Positions 1 through 9,911 of a stretch of 64,000 nucleotides of DNA are shown piece by piece; positions within the stretch are counted from its first letter, which is position 1; each line of letters begins with the position of its first letter. The stretch lies in the NCBI RefSeq assembly GCF_900188035.1, contig NZ_FZNN01000008.1:62001-126000 (forward strand), read 5' to 3'. The notes beneath the pieces are model-generated. The model ran no database searches, was not told the DNA's origin, and saw nothing but the letters and a program-made list of their open reading frames with translations. This DNA is from Puniceibacterium sediminis (lineage in GTDB: Bacteria; Pseudomonadota; Alphaproteobacteria; Rhodobacterales; Rhodobacteraceae). Made by a program: the position numbers and the translations under genes.

Positions 1-476
1 GCTATGCCAGCATGGCCGGGTTTTCCAGCGTCACAACCGGGCGCAAGGCGGGCTGACCCATTCTGCGGCGTGGCGGACTGGCAGGCTGCGCGTCACCACA
101 ATTGCGCGGCTGCCCGCGATCAAGCCACTTCATTGCCGCCGGGGGCGCGCTAACCCGTGGTCCGGGGCGTTGATGCGGGCAACTTCCCTTTCGCCCCCGC
201 GCAAATGAACCCATGCTCCGGCGACGGAACTGGCCACATCGCGCGTTGAACCCAAAAGGCCGCAATCGGGGACAGTTTGAACATAACGGGACGACACAGG
301 TTCGGCGCGCACATCAGATGTGCGCTCTTCATGCTTCAATTTCGGGTGTCCGACGCGCTGCAGGCATTGGCATTCACGGACCAGAAGCTATTGTCCGGCA
401 CAACCACCGATTTTTCGGCCACCGGTCCCTCAACCGCTTCCCCGACCGTCCGCCAATTGAACGAAAGACATCACGC
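1..476. other. Upstream region, no supported gene
   Basis: No open frame here has convincing coding character. A minus-strand frame closes at a stop a few bases from the window edge and has no ribosome binding site. The plus-strand frame that runs into the lipoprotein gene continues upstream of position 477, but its sequence is not protein-like and the lipoprotein signal peptide starts at 477. The stretch probably holds the promoter of the following gene; I could not pick a convincing promoter. Confidence 0.5.
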
Positions 477-1829
477 ATGAACCTCCGCACTCCCGCCATG
501 ACTATTGTGACACTTGGCCTTGCGGCCTGCACGGCTGTCGGCCCGAACTACAAGGCCCCCGACATAGCCCTGACCGCCAGCTATGTCGAAGGCGGCGCCG
601 CGCCCATAGGCGATGTCAGCCAGCAGTTGTGGTGGACGGACTATCAGGACAAGACGCTGAACGCTCTGGTTGATCGGGGTCTTGCACAGAACCTCGACAT
701 CCGCACCGCGATCGAACGCATCACCGAAGCACAGGCAAGCCTGCGCACTACCGGTCTGTCCTCTCAGGTGGGCGGCTCGCTCAGCGGCAGCCTGAAACGG
801 TCCGGGTCGACGGGCGTCGATTATACGCAAAGCACCTCGGCAACGTTCAACCCCTCAATCATCCTCGACCTGTTTGGCGGCGAACAGCGGACCCGCGAAC
901 AGGCACTGGCGCAACTCGAAGCCGCGCAGCTGGACGTGGGCGTCGCACGTCTGGCGTTTCTGTCCGCGCTGATCTCGAACTATATCGACGCGCGCTATTA
1001 CCAAGAGGCGCTGGCCATCACCCGTCAGAACCTCAGCAGCCGCGGCGAAACGCTGGATCTGGTCAAACGCCAGCGCAGTGCCGGGACGGTTTCGGATCTC
1101 GACGTCGCGCGCGCGCAGGCCGTTTACGACGAAACCCGGGCCAACGTCCCCTCGCTTGAGGCGAACTTTCTGGCCACGGTCTATGCCCTTGCGACCCTGC
1201 TCGCGGAACCGGCACAACCGCTGATCGCATCCCTGCAACGTGGCGCACCGCAGCCAAGGGCGCGCGGCAACAGCGGCGTCGGCATTCCGGCGGATCTGCT
1301 GCGCAACCGCCCGGACGTGCGTTCCTCCGAACGCGATCTCGCCGCCGCAGTGGCCGCCATCGGCGTCGCCGAGGCGCAGCTTTTCCCGGCGCTCAGCCTG
1401 AGCGGAACCGTGACCAGCGCGGCAACCCGCAGCTGGAATTTCGGCCCCGCCATCAGTATTCCGGTTCTGAACCAGCCGGTGCTGCGCGGAAACCGCGATC
1501 AGGCCATCAGCCGGGCGCGGCAGGCAGAACTGGCCTGGCGTGCCTCCGTTCTGGGCGCGGTCGAGGACGTTCAATCGGCACAGACCGCCTATAGCCGCAG
1601 CGCCGCCACGGTGTCGGCGACCCGCGCGGCCCTGACCTCCTACGAACGTGTGGTCGAACTGTCCCGCGCAACCTACGAAGGCGGCACCACAACCCTGCTC
1701 GACCTGCTGGATTCCGAACGTTCGCGCGGCAGCGCGCAACTGTCGCTGGCGCAGTCGGTGCGCGATCAGGCCAACGACTGGGGCACCTTGCAGATCGCCT
1801 CGGGGCGCGGCTGGAATTACCAGCGCTGA
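477..1829 (+). CDS. NodT/TolC-family outer-membrane efflux lipoprotein
   Basis: The protein has 450 residues. It starts with a short lipoprotein signal peptide ending in a LAAC lipobox (Cys18), followed by TAVGPNYK, the usual start of mature NodT/OprM-type factors. Two TolC-like halves follow, including LLRNRPDVRSSE and the C-terminal YEGGTTTLLDLLDSER, both typical of the family. Such proteins form trimeric outer-membrane channels for tripartite pumps. The ATG at 477 was chosen over an upstream in-frame start because it places the lipobox correctly. The next genes are an ABC ATPase and an FtsX-type permease 74 bp downstream; no periplasmic adaptor or RND pump is visible, so its partner is inferred, not shown. 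Confidence 0.9.
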   Translation: MNLRTPAMTIVTLGLAACTAVGPNYKAPDIALTASYVEGGAAPIGDVSQQLWWTDYQDKTLNALVDRGLAQNLDIRTAIERITEAQASLRTTGLSSQVGGSLSGSLKRSGSTGVDYTQSTSATFNPSIILDLFGGEQRTREQALAQLEAAQLDVGVARLAFLSALISNYIDARYYQEALAITRQNLSSRGETLDLVKRQRSAGTVSDLDVARAQAVYDETRANVPSLEANFLATVYALATLLAEPAQPLIASLQRGAPQPRARGNSGVGIPADLLRNRPDVRSSERDLAAAVAAIGVAEAQLFPALSLSGTVTSAATRSWNFGPAISIPVLNQPVLRGNRDQAISRARQAELAWRASVLGAVEDVQSAQTAYSRSAATVSATRAALTSYERVVELSRATYEGGTTTLLDLLDSERSRGSAQLSLAQSVRDQANDWGTLQIASGRGWNYQR

Positions 1830-1903
1830 ACCGGCAACGGGGTTTCACACGCCCCGAACCCTGCTAGGGTTCGGCGTGCCCCGGCTGAAAGGACCCACGC
1901 CAA

Positions 1904-2557
1904 GTGCTGTCTGCCCGCGACCTGACCAAAAGCTTTACCACTTCCGAAGGGTCGCTTCAGGTGCTCAGCGGCGTCTCGGTCGATGTGGCACAGGGCGAAA
2001 GCGTCGCCCTGACCGGCGAAAGCGGGTCAGGCAAAAGCACACTGCTGCATCTGCTGGGCTGCCTTGATACCCCCGACAGCGGCACGATCACCCTCAAGGG
2101 CGCGCCGCTGCACGATCTAGATGAGGCGGGCCGCGCGCAAATCCGCCGCTCCCGCGTCAGCGTGATCTTCCAACAGCTGAACCTCATCCCCTCGCTCACC
2201 GTGGCGCAGAACCTCGACTTTCAGGCGCGGCTGGCCGGGGTGCTGGACCCAAGCTGGCAACAGGAACTCACGCAACGGCTTGGTCTGACCCACCTGCTGA
2301 CCCGCTACCCCGAACAGTTGTCGGGTGGACAGCAGCAGCGCGTCGCGATCGGCCGGTCCCTCGCGATCCGTCCGGAACTGGTTCTGGCGGACGAACCAAC
2401 CGGAAATCTGGACGAGGCGACGGCGGAAACCGTGCTGGACCTGCTGCTCGAAGGCGTCGGGCGCAGCGGATCGGCACTGCTGATGGTGACCCATTCCCCA
2501 CGGCTGGCGGCGCGGCTGGACCGTGTCCTGCATCTGCAAGAAGGCCGGTTGCGGTGA
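1904..2557 (+). CDS. ABC transporter ATP-binding protein (LolD/MacB type)
   Basis: This 217-residue ATPase has a Walker A motif GESGSGKST (residues 38-46), a Q-loop (VIFQQLNLIPSL), the signature LSGGQQQR and a Walker B LVLADEPTGNLDEA. The TGNLDE extension and the small size are typical of the LolD/MacB/FtsE branch, whose members energise FtsX-type permeases instead of importing solutes. Translation starts at a GTG. Its last codons overlap the permease gene by 4 bp (GTGA), so the two are almost certainly made together as one exporter or lipid/lipoprotein-handling machine. Confidence 0.92.
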   Translation: MLSARDLTKSFTTSEGSLQVLSGVSVDVAQGESVALTGESGSGKSTLLHLLGCLDTPDSGTITLKGAPLHDLDEAGRAQIRRSRVSVIFQQLNLIPSLTVAQNLDFQARLAGVLDPSWQQELTQRLGLTHLLTRYPEQLSGGQQQRVAIGRSLAIRPELVLADEPTGNLDEATAETVLDLLLEGVGRSGSALLMVTHSPRLAARLDRVLHLQEGRLR

Positions 2558-4944
2558 ACCGGGCGGCCTTTGCCGCGCTGTGGTCGCACTGGCGGCGCCA
2601 CCCGGTTCAACTGGCCACTTTGGTCGCGGGGCTGGCACTCGCAACCGCGCTCTGGTCCGGGGTGCAGGCCATCAACGCCGAGGCGCGCAAAAGCTACGAC
2701 CGCGCGGCGGGCGTGCTGGGTCAGGATCAGCTAGACCGGCTTGAGGCATCGGGCGGCATCACGGTCGCGCAATACGTCGCCCTGCGCCGCGCCGGATGGA
2801 ATGTAACCCCGATGGTCGAAGGCGACCTGCCCAAAGACAATCTGCACATTCTGGGCGTCGACCCGCTGACCGCGCCGCCGCAACCGGCGCTGGCCGCCTT
2901 TGCCGGGGATGGTACAGCCCTCGCCGCATTTCTGGGGAACGGCTTTCTGCTGGTCTCGCCCGAAACTGCCGCCCGGCTGGACAACGCCGACCTCCCGCCA
3001 CTGCGCATCGCCGCAGACGTCCCACCAGACACCGCAATCACCGATATCGGCGTCGCCCTGCGGCTGCTGAACACCGACCGGCTGAGCCATCTTCTGATCG
3101 CGCGCCAGCAGCCGATGGGCTTGGCACCGCTGTCGGACATCACCGATCTGCGCCGCGTCACCCCGCAGGATCAGTCGTCACTGGCGCAACTGACCGAGAG
3201 CTTTCATCTCAACCTCACCGCTTTTGGCCTGCTGTCCTTTGCCGTGGGGCTTTTCATCGTGCAATCCGCCATCGGCCTCGCCTTCGAACAACGGCGCGCC
3301 ACCTTTCGTACCCTGCGCGCGCTTGGGCTTGGCCTGCGGCGGCTGATGACCCTTCTGGCGCTTGAACTTGGGGCCATCGCGCTGGTTTCCGGCATCGTCG
3401 GAATTGCCCTTGGGTATGGTATCGCGGCGGCGCTGCTGCCCGATGTCGCCGGGACATTGCGCGGGCTTTATGGCGCGCAGATCACCGGCACGCTTGGCTT
3501 TGATCCGCTCTGGGCGCTGTCGGCGCTTGGCATCGCCTTGCTGGGTGTGACAGCGGCAGGCGCGCAGGCATTGTGGCGGGTGGCGCGGATGCCGCTTCTG
3601 GCCCCGGCGCAGCCACGGGCATGGGCCATGGCGTCAGGCCGCGCAATCCGCGTTCAAACCGCTGCCGCCCTTGGCCTGCTGACCATTTCCGCAGCATTGG
3701 TGATCTGGGGCGGCTCTCTGATGGCAGGGTTTGCCTGTCTCGCCGCGCTGCTGATCGGGGCGGCTCTGGCACTGCCCGTGATGCTTCTGGCCCTGCTGCG
3801 GCTGGCGCGCAAATTCGCGCGGGGGCCGCTGGGCGAATGGCTGGTCGCCGATGCGCGCCAGCAGGTTCCCGCACTTTCGCTGGCCTTGATGGCCCTGTTG
3901 CTGGCGCTGTCGGCAAATATTGGCGTCGGTACGATGGTTGGGTCGTTCCGAACCACCTTTACCGGCTGGCTGGATCAGCGGCTGGCGTCGGAACTCTACA
4001 TCACCGCCCCCACCGCTGACGAGGCTGACGAGATCCGCGCCTATCTTGCCCCCCGCAGCGATGCGGTGCTGCCGATCTGGTCGGTGGACATCACCCTGCG
4101 CGGTGCGCGGGCACAAGTTTACGGCATCGCGGATCACGCCACCTATCGCGACAACTGGCCACTGCTGCAGGCACTGCCCGAAGCCTGGGACCGACTTGCC
4201 AACGGCACCGGAGTCCTGATCAACGAACAGATGGCGCGCCGCGATCGCCTTGGGCTGGGCGATATGCTGGCGCTGGCCGATGGTTGGAGCGAACCGGTGC
4301 TTGGCATCTATTCCGACTATGGCAACCCGCAGGCCCAGCTGATCACCGGGACAGATGCGCTGGCGGCGCGCTATCCCGACACGCCTGTGCTGCGCTTTGC
4401 CGTGCGGGTCGCCCCCGCCCGCGTGCCCGGGCTGATCGCCGATCTGACCGACCGCTTTGCCCTGCCCGAAGGCACCTTGCGCAACCAGAGTGAGGTCAAG
4501 GCAGCGGCGATGAATGTCTTTGATCAGACCTTTGTCGTGACCGGGGCGCTGAACGTCCTCACGCTGGGCGTTGCGGGATTTGCCATGCTGACCAGCCTTC
4601 TGACCCTGTCGACACTGCGCTTGCCTCAGGTCGCGCCGGTCTGGGCGCTGGGGGTCGCGCCCCGCCAGATCGCACTGGCAGAACTGGCCCGCACCGCACT
4701 TTTGGCCGCGCTGACCTGGGCGCTGTCGATACCCGTGGGCTTGGCCCTCGCCTGGGTGCTGCTTGCCGTGGTCAATGTGCAGGCCTTTGGCTGGCGCCTG
4801 CCGATGCAGGTGTTCCCCGACGGCTGGCTGTGGCTGGGACTCTGGGCGCTGATCGCCGCCCTTCTGGCCAGCGCATGGCCGGTCTGGCGGCTGGTATCGC
4901 TGCCCGGCGGGCAATTGCTGCGGGTGTTCGCCAATGATCGCTAG
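2554..4944 (+). CDS. FtsX-type ABC permease, two-domain
   Basis: A 796-residue membrane protein starting at GTG. It has an N-terminal transmembrane helix, a long extracytoplasmic segment, a first block of helices near residues 220-350, further helices around 370-470, a second extracytoplasmic segment, and a final helix block near residues 665-785. This duplicated FtsX layout matches permeases of the MacB/LolCE/AttF-AttG type. The upstream ATPase overlaps it by 4 bp, and the downstream AttH/CrtC-like gene overlaps its 3' end by 11 bp. The substrate is unknown; by analogy with AttEFGH systems a lipid or hydrophobic compound is possible. Confidence 0.88.
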   Translation: MNRAAFAALWSHWRRHPVQLATLVAGLALATALWSGVQAINAEARKSYDRAAGVLGQDQLDRLEASGGITVAQYVALRRAGWNVTPMVEGDLPKDNLHILGVDPLTAPPQPALAAFAGDGTALAAFLGNGFLLVSPETAARLDNADLPPLRIAADVPPDTAITDIGVALRLLNTDRLSHLLIARQQPMGLAPLSDITDLRRVTPQDQSSLAQLTESFHLNLTAFGLLSFAVGLFIVQSAIGLAFEQRRATFRTLRALGLGLRRLMTLLALELGAIALVSGIVGIALGYGIAAALLPDVAGTLRGLYGAQITGTLGFDPLWALSALGIALLGVTAAGAQALWRVARMPLLAPAQPRAWAMASGRAIRVQTAAALGLLTISAALVIWGGSLMAGFACLAALLIGAALALPVMLLALLRLARKFARGPLGEWLVADARQQVPALSLALMALLLALSANIGVGTMVGSFRTTFTGWLDQRLASELYITAPTADEADEIRAYLAPRSDAVLPIWSVDITLRGARAQVYGIADHATYRDNWPLLQALPEAWDRLANGTGVLINEQMARRDRLGLGDMLALADGWSEPVLGIYSDYGNPQAQLITGTDALAARYPDTPVLRFAVRVAPARVPGLIADLTDRFALPEGTLRNQSEVKAAAMNVFDQTFVVTGALNVLTLGVAGFAMLTSLLTLSTLRLPQVAPVWALGVAPRQIALAELARTALLAALTWALSIPVGLALAWVLLAVVNVQAFGWRLPMQVFPDGWLWLGLWALIAALLASAWPVWRLVSLPGGQLLRVFANDR

Positions 4945-5992
4945 GGCCCTGACATTCCTCTGGATCTGCCTTTCCAGCGCTGTCAGCGCGCAGGGGTTTG
5001 CGGGCCTTGGCACCGACGCCGACGGGTATGCCCTGCCCTCTGCACAGACCGCACTCACCTTCCCAACTGACCACCTGTCCCATCCCGATTTCCGCATCGA
5101 ATGGTGGTATCTGACGGCCAATCTGCAGGGCGCCGATGGCCGCGAATACGGCGTGCAATGGACGCTATTCCGCTCTGCCCTCGCGCCAGAAACCGGCAGC
5201 GGCTGGCAAACCCCGCAAATCTGGATGGGCCATGCTGCGCTGACCTCGGCGCGCACTCACCGCTTTGCCCAGAAACTGGCGCGCGGCGGGATCGGTCAGG
5301 CCGGGGTCACGGCCGCCCCCTTCGACGCCTTCATCGACGATTGGCAAATGCAAAGCCAAGCAACGACAGGCGATCCGCTGGACGCTCTGATCCTGCGCGC
5401 CCGTGGCGATGATTTCGCCTACGATCTCAACATGCGCGCGCAGGGCGATCTGGTGTTGCAGGGCGATCAGGGCTTTTCCCTGAAATCCCCGACGGGCGAG
5501 GCAAGCTATTATTACTCGCAGCCTTTCTATCAGGTCAGCGGCACACTCACCTTGCCCGACGGCGACATCGCGGTCACAGGGCAGGCCTGGCTTGACCACG
5601 AATGGTCGTCACAACCCCTGAACGAAGATCAGGATGGCTGGGACTGGCTGTCGCTACACTTCGAGGATGGCTCCAAAATGATGGGCTTTGGCCTGCGCAG
5701 CGGATCGGGCGCCCATTTCACCTCGGCCACATGGGTGACGCCTGTGGGCGAGACAACGGCCTACGGCGACGGAGCCCTTGCCCTGGAACCGTTGGAGACG
5801 GCACGGGTCGCCGGTCGCGACCTGCCAGTGCGCTGGCGCGTAACCCTGCCCGCACGCGGGATCGATATCGTGACCGAACCGCTCAACCCCCAAAGCTGGA
5901 TGGGGACAGGCTTTCCCTATTGGGAAGGCCCGATCCGGTTCAGCGGAACGCACAGCGGCAGCGGATATCTGGAAATGACGGGATACGACTGA
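4934..5992 (+). CDS. Secreted CrtC/AttH-family lipocalin-like protein
   Basis: The 352-residue product has an apparent signal peptide (residues 1-19, ending AVSA). The mature part resembles the carotenoid 1,2-hydratase/AttH family (calycin-like two-lobe fold): early FRIEWWYLTANL, a central GQAWLDHEWSSQ and LSLHFEDGSKMM. Family members are either CrtC carotenoid hydratases or periplasmic AttH proteins encoded with ABC exporters. No carotenoid genes are nearby, and the gene overlaps an FtsX permease, so an AttH-type role in handling a hydrophobic substrate is the better guess. Overlapping start and stop show translational coupling to the permease. Confidence 0.82.
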   Translation: MIARALTFLWICLSSAVSAQGFAGLGTDADGYALPSAQTALTFPTDHLSHPDFRIEWWYLTANLQGADGREYGVQWTLFRSALAPETGSGWQTPQIWMGHAALTSARTHRFAQKLARGGIGQAGVTAAPFDAFIDDWQMQSQATTGDPLDALILRARGDDFAYDLNMRAQGDLVLQGDQGFSLKSPTGEASYYYSQPFYQVSGTLTLPDGDIAVTGQAWLDHEWSSQPLNEDQDGWDWLSLHFEDGSKMMGFGLRSGSGAHFTSATWVTPVGETTAYGDGALALEPLETARVAGRDLPVRWRVTLPARGIDIVTEPLNPQSWMGTGFPYWEGPIRFSGTHSGSGYLEMTGYD

Positions 5993-6116
5993 TGCGGCGG
6001 CGCTAATTATACGCAGGCTTGGCCGCAGACCATCCCACGCCCCCAGAAGGCCGCTTGCCCATTGCCCCCGTCCCGCTGGCGTCTAAAGTGCGGCGCAAAC
6101 GCGACGGGGGGAACGC

Positions 6117-7574
6117 ATGTTCATCGGGATCGATATCGGCACATCCGCGGTCAAGGTCAGCCTGACGGATGCGGATTTGCAGCCGCTTGCCACGGCAACG
6201 GTCCCGTTGGCCATTTCGCATCCCCACAGTGGTCACAGCGAACAGAACCCCGCCGATTGGTGGGCCGCAGTCCAAAAGGCAGTTGCCGAGGTGCTTGCCA
6301 CACACCCCGCCGCCGCCAGTTCGCTGCAAGGGATCGGCCTCTCGGGGCAGATGCACGGGGCTGTGCTGCTTGATGCCCAGCGGCAGGTGATCCGCCCGGC
6401 GATCCTGTGGAACGACGGGCGCAGCGATGCACAATGTCAGGGCCTGATGCAGGACGCGCCGCACCTCGCGGCGCTTGCGGGTGTGAACCCCATGGCCGGC
6501 TTTACCGCGCCCAAGATCCTGTGGCTGAAAACCCACGAACCCGAAAACCATGCCCGCATCAGCCATGTGCTGCTGCCCAAGGATTACATCGGCCTGCAAC
6601 TCCACGGCGCATTGGTCACGGACCCCTGCGATGCGGCGGGAACATGGTGGTTCGATCAGGCCGCACGACGCTGGTCACCGGAATTATGCGCCGCAACCGC
6701 GACAAATCCCGACTGGCTGCCCAGAGTATGCGAAGGCACCGAGGCGGCAGGACACCTGACCCCACAGGCGGCCGCCACACTGGGTCTGCCCGCGGGCATT
6801 CCCGTGGCGGCAGGCGGCGGCGACGCAGCCGCCGGGGCCGTGGCCGTGGGGGCGGTCATGGATGGGTCGGCGTTCATCTCGCTCGGGACCTCGGGGCAGC
6901 TGTTCGTCACCACCGATACCTTCCGCGCAGCCCCCGAAAAGGGCATCCATTCCTACGCTCATTGCCTGCCGGATCTGTGGTTCCAGATGGCGGCGATGCT
7001 GAACGGCGCGCGCCCGCTCAGCTGGTTTTCCGAAGTGACCGGCACCCCCGTCGGCGACCTGCTGCAAGAGGCAGAAACCGCACAGCCAGACCGGGTGCCG
7101 CTGTTCCTGCCCTACCTCACCGGCGAACGCACGCCCCATGCCGACGCCCGGATCCGGGGCGCGTTCTATGGGTTGGGCGATGCCACCGGGCGGGCCGAAA
7201 TGGCACGGGGGATCGTCGATGCCATTGCCTACAGCTTTGCCGATGCGCGTGACGCGATCCAGTCGGTTACCCCCATGCCATCGTCGCTGCTGGCCATTGG
7301 CGGCGGCAGCAAAAGCGACCTGCTGCTTCAGACCATCGCCGATGTGACAGGCCTGGAATTGCACCGGGGCGAAGGGTCCCCCGCTGGCCCGGCGCTTGGC
7401 GCGGCTCGGCTGGCGGCGGTGGCGGCGGGTGTATCCAGAGTGTCCGACATCGGCCAAAGCACCGAAATCACAGCCGTTTTCAAACCACAGGATGTGCCGC
7501 GCCATATTGGACGGCTGGCAACCTACCGTGCGCTTTATGGCGCGCTGAAACAGGTCCGCGACCTGCCACGCTGA
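6117..7574 (+). CDS. xylB: Xylulokinase
   Basis: A 485-residue FGGY-family sugar kinase. The N-terminal phosphate loop is IGIDIGTSAVKVSL; GLSGQMHG and AILWNDGR follow, with a second ATPase motif FISLGTSGQLF and the C-terminal IGGGSKSDLLLQ. The QMHG motif is typical of xylulokinases. It would phosphorylate D-xylulose to xylulose 5-phosphate. A GGGGGGA ribosome site sits just upstream of the ATG. The gene converges on the smo-mtlK operon; since mannitol dehydrogenases of this family also oxidise arabitol to xylulose, it plausibly serves the same polyol pathway. In Rhodobacter sphaeroides xylB also lies near these genes. Confidence 0.93.
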   Translation: MFIGIDIGTSAVKVSLTDADLQPLATATVPLAISHPHSGHSEQNPADWWAAVQKAVAEVLATHPAAASSLQGIGLSGQMHGAVLLDAQRQVIRPAILWNDGRSDAQCQGLMQDAPHLAALAGVNPMAGFTAPKILWLKTHEPENHARISHVLLPKDYIGLQLHGALVTDPCDAAGTWWFDQAARRWSPELCAATATNPDWLPRVCEGTEAAGHLTPQAAATLGLPAGIPVAAGGGDAAAGAVAVGAVMDGSAFISLGTSGQLFVTTDTFRAAPEKGIHSYAHCLPDLWFQMAAMLNGARPLSWFSEVTGTPVGDLLQEAETAQPDRVPLFLPYLTGERTPHADARIRGAFYGLGDATGRAEMARGIVDAIAYSFADARDAIQSVTPMPSSLLAIGGGSKSDLLLQTIADVTGLELHRGEGSPAGPALGAARLAAVAAGVSRVSDIGQSTEITAVFKPQDVPRHIGRLATYRALYGALKQVRDLPR

Positions 7575-7580
7575 TCATCG

Positions 7581-7643
7581 AAACAAAAAAGGCGGTGCCG
7601 GACAACCGGCGGGCGTTTGAACCCGCTGTTATCTGGCGCCGCC
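7581..7643 (-). terminator. Intrinsic terminator of the smo-mtlK operon
   Basis: Read on the minus strand, a hairpin is followed by a run of Ts (AAACAAAAAA on the plus strand at 7581-7590). The outer stem pairs GGCGGTGCC (7591-7599) with GGCGCCGCC (7635-7643) through one G-T wobble, and an inner GCGGG/CCCGC stem lies between. It is 26 bp past the mannitol dehydrogenase stop and also lies in the convergent gap after xylB. Confidence 0.75.
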
Positions 7644-7668
7644 CAATGACGTTTCAGAAAGGCGTGCC

Positions 7669-9144
7669 CTACCCGGTCTGATCCACATAGGCCTTCAGCG
7701 TCGCCTCAACCCCATCAGACCAAAGCGCGTCCAGCCAGGCGGCAAAGGCAGACTGAAACGCGTCAGATTCAGACAGCGCCCCGAACACGGCTTCGTTCGT
7801 CAGGAAAGCCGAAGGCGTTTCCTTGGACTCCAGCGCAAGCCGCGTCAACATTTCGGCGTTGTCGTCATTGACCAGCATCGGTTGACCGGCATCGTCGGTG
7901 CCCGCGCAGTAACGGCACCAAAGCGCGACTTCCAGCGCGAGGCCCTGAAACGCGGTATTCTCGGCCAGCGCTTCGGACAGGATCGGCAGCACGAACTTGG
8001 GCTGGCGGTTCGACCCGTCAAGGCACAGACGCTGGACCGTATCCCCAACCTCGGGATTGGAAAACCGCTCAAGGATCTTTTCGAAATAGGCGTCATAGCT
8101 CACACCCGGGATCGGCTTGAGCGAGGGCATGAATTCACGCGTCTCAATCGCGGTGAGCCATGCACGAATGCGCGGATCGGCCATGCCATCATGCACGAAA
8201 TGATGTCCCAGCAGCGCCGAAGGATAGGCAATCGCCGCGTGCCCACCATTCAGGATACGCAGCTTCATCAGCTCATATGGCGCGACGTTTTCGACAAATT
8301 CGGCCCCGACGGTTTCCAGCGCCGGGCGACCTTGGGGAAAGGTATCCTCAAGCACCCACTGCCGGAAGGGTTCGCAAACCACAGGTGCGGCGTCGATGAT
8401 GCCGAACTTGTCCATCACCATCGCGCGTTCGCGATCAGACGTCGCCGGCGTGATGCAATCCACCATCGAATTCGGAAAGGCGATGTTTGCACTGATCCAA
8501 TCGGCGAACGCCGGGTCGGACAGGCGGGCCAGCCCGGTGACGGTCTGTTCCGCTACATGGCCGTTTTCCGGCAGGTTGTCGCAGGACAGCACCGTGAACG
8601 GCTCCAGCCCGGCATCCCGGCGCTGTCGCAGCGCCTTGAGGATCATGCCAAACACCGTCTTGGGCGCATCCGGGGATGCGGCATCGGCTGTCATATCGGC
8701 GTGTTCGGCGTCAAATCCAGTGGTGCGGGCATTCACATAATAGCCGCCTTCGGTGATGGTCAGCGAAACGATGCGGATATCGGCCTCGGCCATGCGGGCC
8801 ACGGTCTTGTCCGCATCAACCTCGACAAAGTCGATCATCGCGCCGGTGACCTGGGCAGACAGCCCCTTTGGGTCAAGCTCGACAACTGTGGTCAGCCAGT
8901 CCTGCGCCGCCAGCCGGTCGCGCATTGCGCTGTCGCCGGGGCGCACGCCGGCACCCACCAGCGCCCAGTCATGGCTGGCCCCAGTGGCAAACAGACGGTC
9001 AAGGTAGACCGCCATATGGGCGCGGTGAAAGTTGCCCACACCGACATGCAGGATGCCGGGGGTCAGCGCGCTGCGGTCATAGGCCGGGGCGGCAACGCCC
9101 GCAGGCAGTTTGTCCAGCGCAGAATTATCAAGGTGCAGTGCCAT
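7669..9144 (-). CDS. mtlK: Mannitol 2-dehydrogenase (polyol long-chain dehydrogenase)
   Basis: The 491-residue protein belongs to the polyol-specific long-chain dehydrogenase family. It has the NAD-binding start GILHVGVGNFHRAHMAVYLD and the catalytic KLRILNGGHAA motif, whose Lys is the general base in this family. It oxidises D-mannitol (often also D-arabitol) to fructose (or xylulose) with NAD. Its ATG shares one base with the stop of the sorbitol dehydrogenase gene (TGATG), and a terminator follows. The order smoE-F-G-K-S-mtlK is the same as in Rhodobacter sphaeroides. Confidence 0.94.
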   Translation of the reverse strand: MALHLDNSALDKLPAGVAAPAYDRSALTPGILHVGVGNFHRAHMAVYLDRLFATGASHDWALVGAGVRPGDSAMRDRLAAQDWLTTVVELDPKGLSAQVTGAMIDFVEVDADKTVARMAEADIRIVSLTITEGGYYVNARTTGFDAEHADMTADAASPDAPKTVFGMILKALRQRRDAGLEPFTVLSCDNLPENGHVAEQTVTGLARLSDPAFADWISANIAFPNSMVDCITPATSDRERAMVMDKFGIIDAAPVVCEPFRQWVLEDTFPQGRPALETVGAEFVENVAPYELMKLRILNGGHAAIAYPSALLGHHFVHDGMADPRIRAWLTAIETREFMPSLKPIPGVSYDAYFEKILERFSNPEVGDTVQRLCLDGSNRQPKFVLPILSEALAENTAFQGLALEVALWCRYCAGTDDAGQPMLVNDDNAEMLTRLALESKETPSAFLTNEAVFGALSESDAFQSAFAAWLDALWSDGVEATLKAYVDQTG

Positions 9145-9911
9145 CAGCTCATCCAGTTTCCGCCATCGACGTTAAAGCATTGGGCGACGATGTAGTCGGC
9201 CTCGGGCGTGGCAAGGAAGATCGCCATGCCGCTCAGGTCGTCTGCGGTGCCCATGCGCCCGTAGGGCACGGCCGCGCCGACCTGTTGCTTCTTTTCGCCG
9301 GGTTTCAGGTTTTCATATTTAGCAAAGAACGCATCGACGCCGTCCCAGTGTTCGCCATCGACCACGCCGGGCGCGATGGCATTGACGTTGATGCCGTGTT
9401 TGATCAGGTCCAGCCCCGCCGATTGCGTCAGGCTGATCACAGCCGCCTTTGACGCACAGTAGACCGCGACAAGCGCTTCGCCCCGCCGCCCCGCTTGGCT
9501 GGCCATGTTGATGATCTTGCCACCTTGCCCGCGCGCCACCATCGACTTGGCGACCGCCTGCATCATGAACAGCGTGCCTGCGACGTTGATGCCAAACACG
9601 CGGTCATAATCCGCACGCGCGATCTCGGCGATCGGCGCGGCGCTAAAGATCGCCGCGTTGTTGATCAGGATGTCGATGCCACCCAGTTTCGACACGGCTT
9701 CGGCCACGCAGGCGTCAATGCTGGCCTGATCCGAAACATCCACATGCACCGCCTCAGCTCCGATTTCACTCGCGGTCTTTTGCGCCGCTTCAAGGTTGAT
9801 ATCGGCAATCGCCACCCGGGCGCCTTCGCGAATATAGGCCTCGGCAAAGGTTCTGCCGATGCCGCGGGCGGCACCGGTGATCAGGGCGGTTTTACCCGCA
9901 AGCCGTGTCAT
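9144..9911 (-). CDS. smoS: Sorbitol/galactitol dehydrogenase, SDR family
   Basis: A 255-residue classical short-chain dehydrogenase. It has the cofactor motif TGAARGIG near the N-terminus, NNAAIF, a catalytic Ser in NMASQAG, and the YCASKAA active-site Tyr/Lys pair. The sequence and the ending WMS resemble Rhodobacter sphaeroides SmoS, which oxidises D-glucitol to D-fructose and galactitol to tagatose with NAD. The start overlaps the SmoK stop by 4 bp (ATGA). Confidence 0.93.
   Translation of the reverse strand: MTRLAGKTALITGAARGIGRTFAEAYIREGARVAIADINLEAAQKTASEIGAEAVHVDVSDQASIDACVAEAVSKLGGIDILINNAAIFSAAPIAEIARADYDRVFGINVAGTLFMMQAVAKSMVARGQGGKIINMASQAGRRGEALVAVYCASKAAVISLTQSAGLDLIKHGINVNAIAPGVVDGEHWDGVDAFFAKYENLKPGEKKQQVGAAVPYGRMGTADDLSGMAIFLATPEADYIVAQCFNVDGGNWMS

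Noticed and set aside
213-476. N-terminal extension of the outer-membrane lipoprotein gene to an upstream ATG
   Set aside because: It would bury the lipoprotein signal peptide and lipobox about 88 residues inside the protein; the start at 477 gives a normal lipoprotein.
3634-5256. A 540-codon minus-strand open frame
   Set aside because: It runs antisense to the FtsX-type permease and has the composition of a shadow frame, with no start context or known motif.
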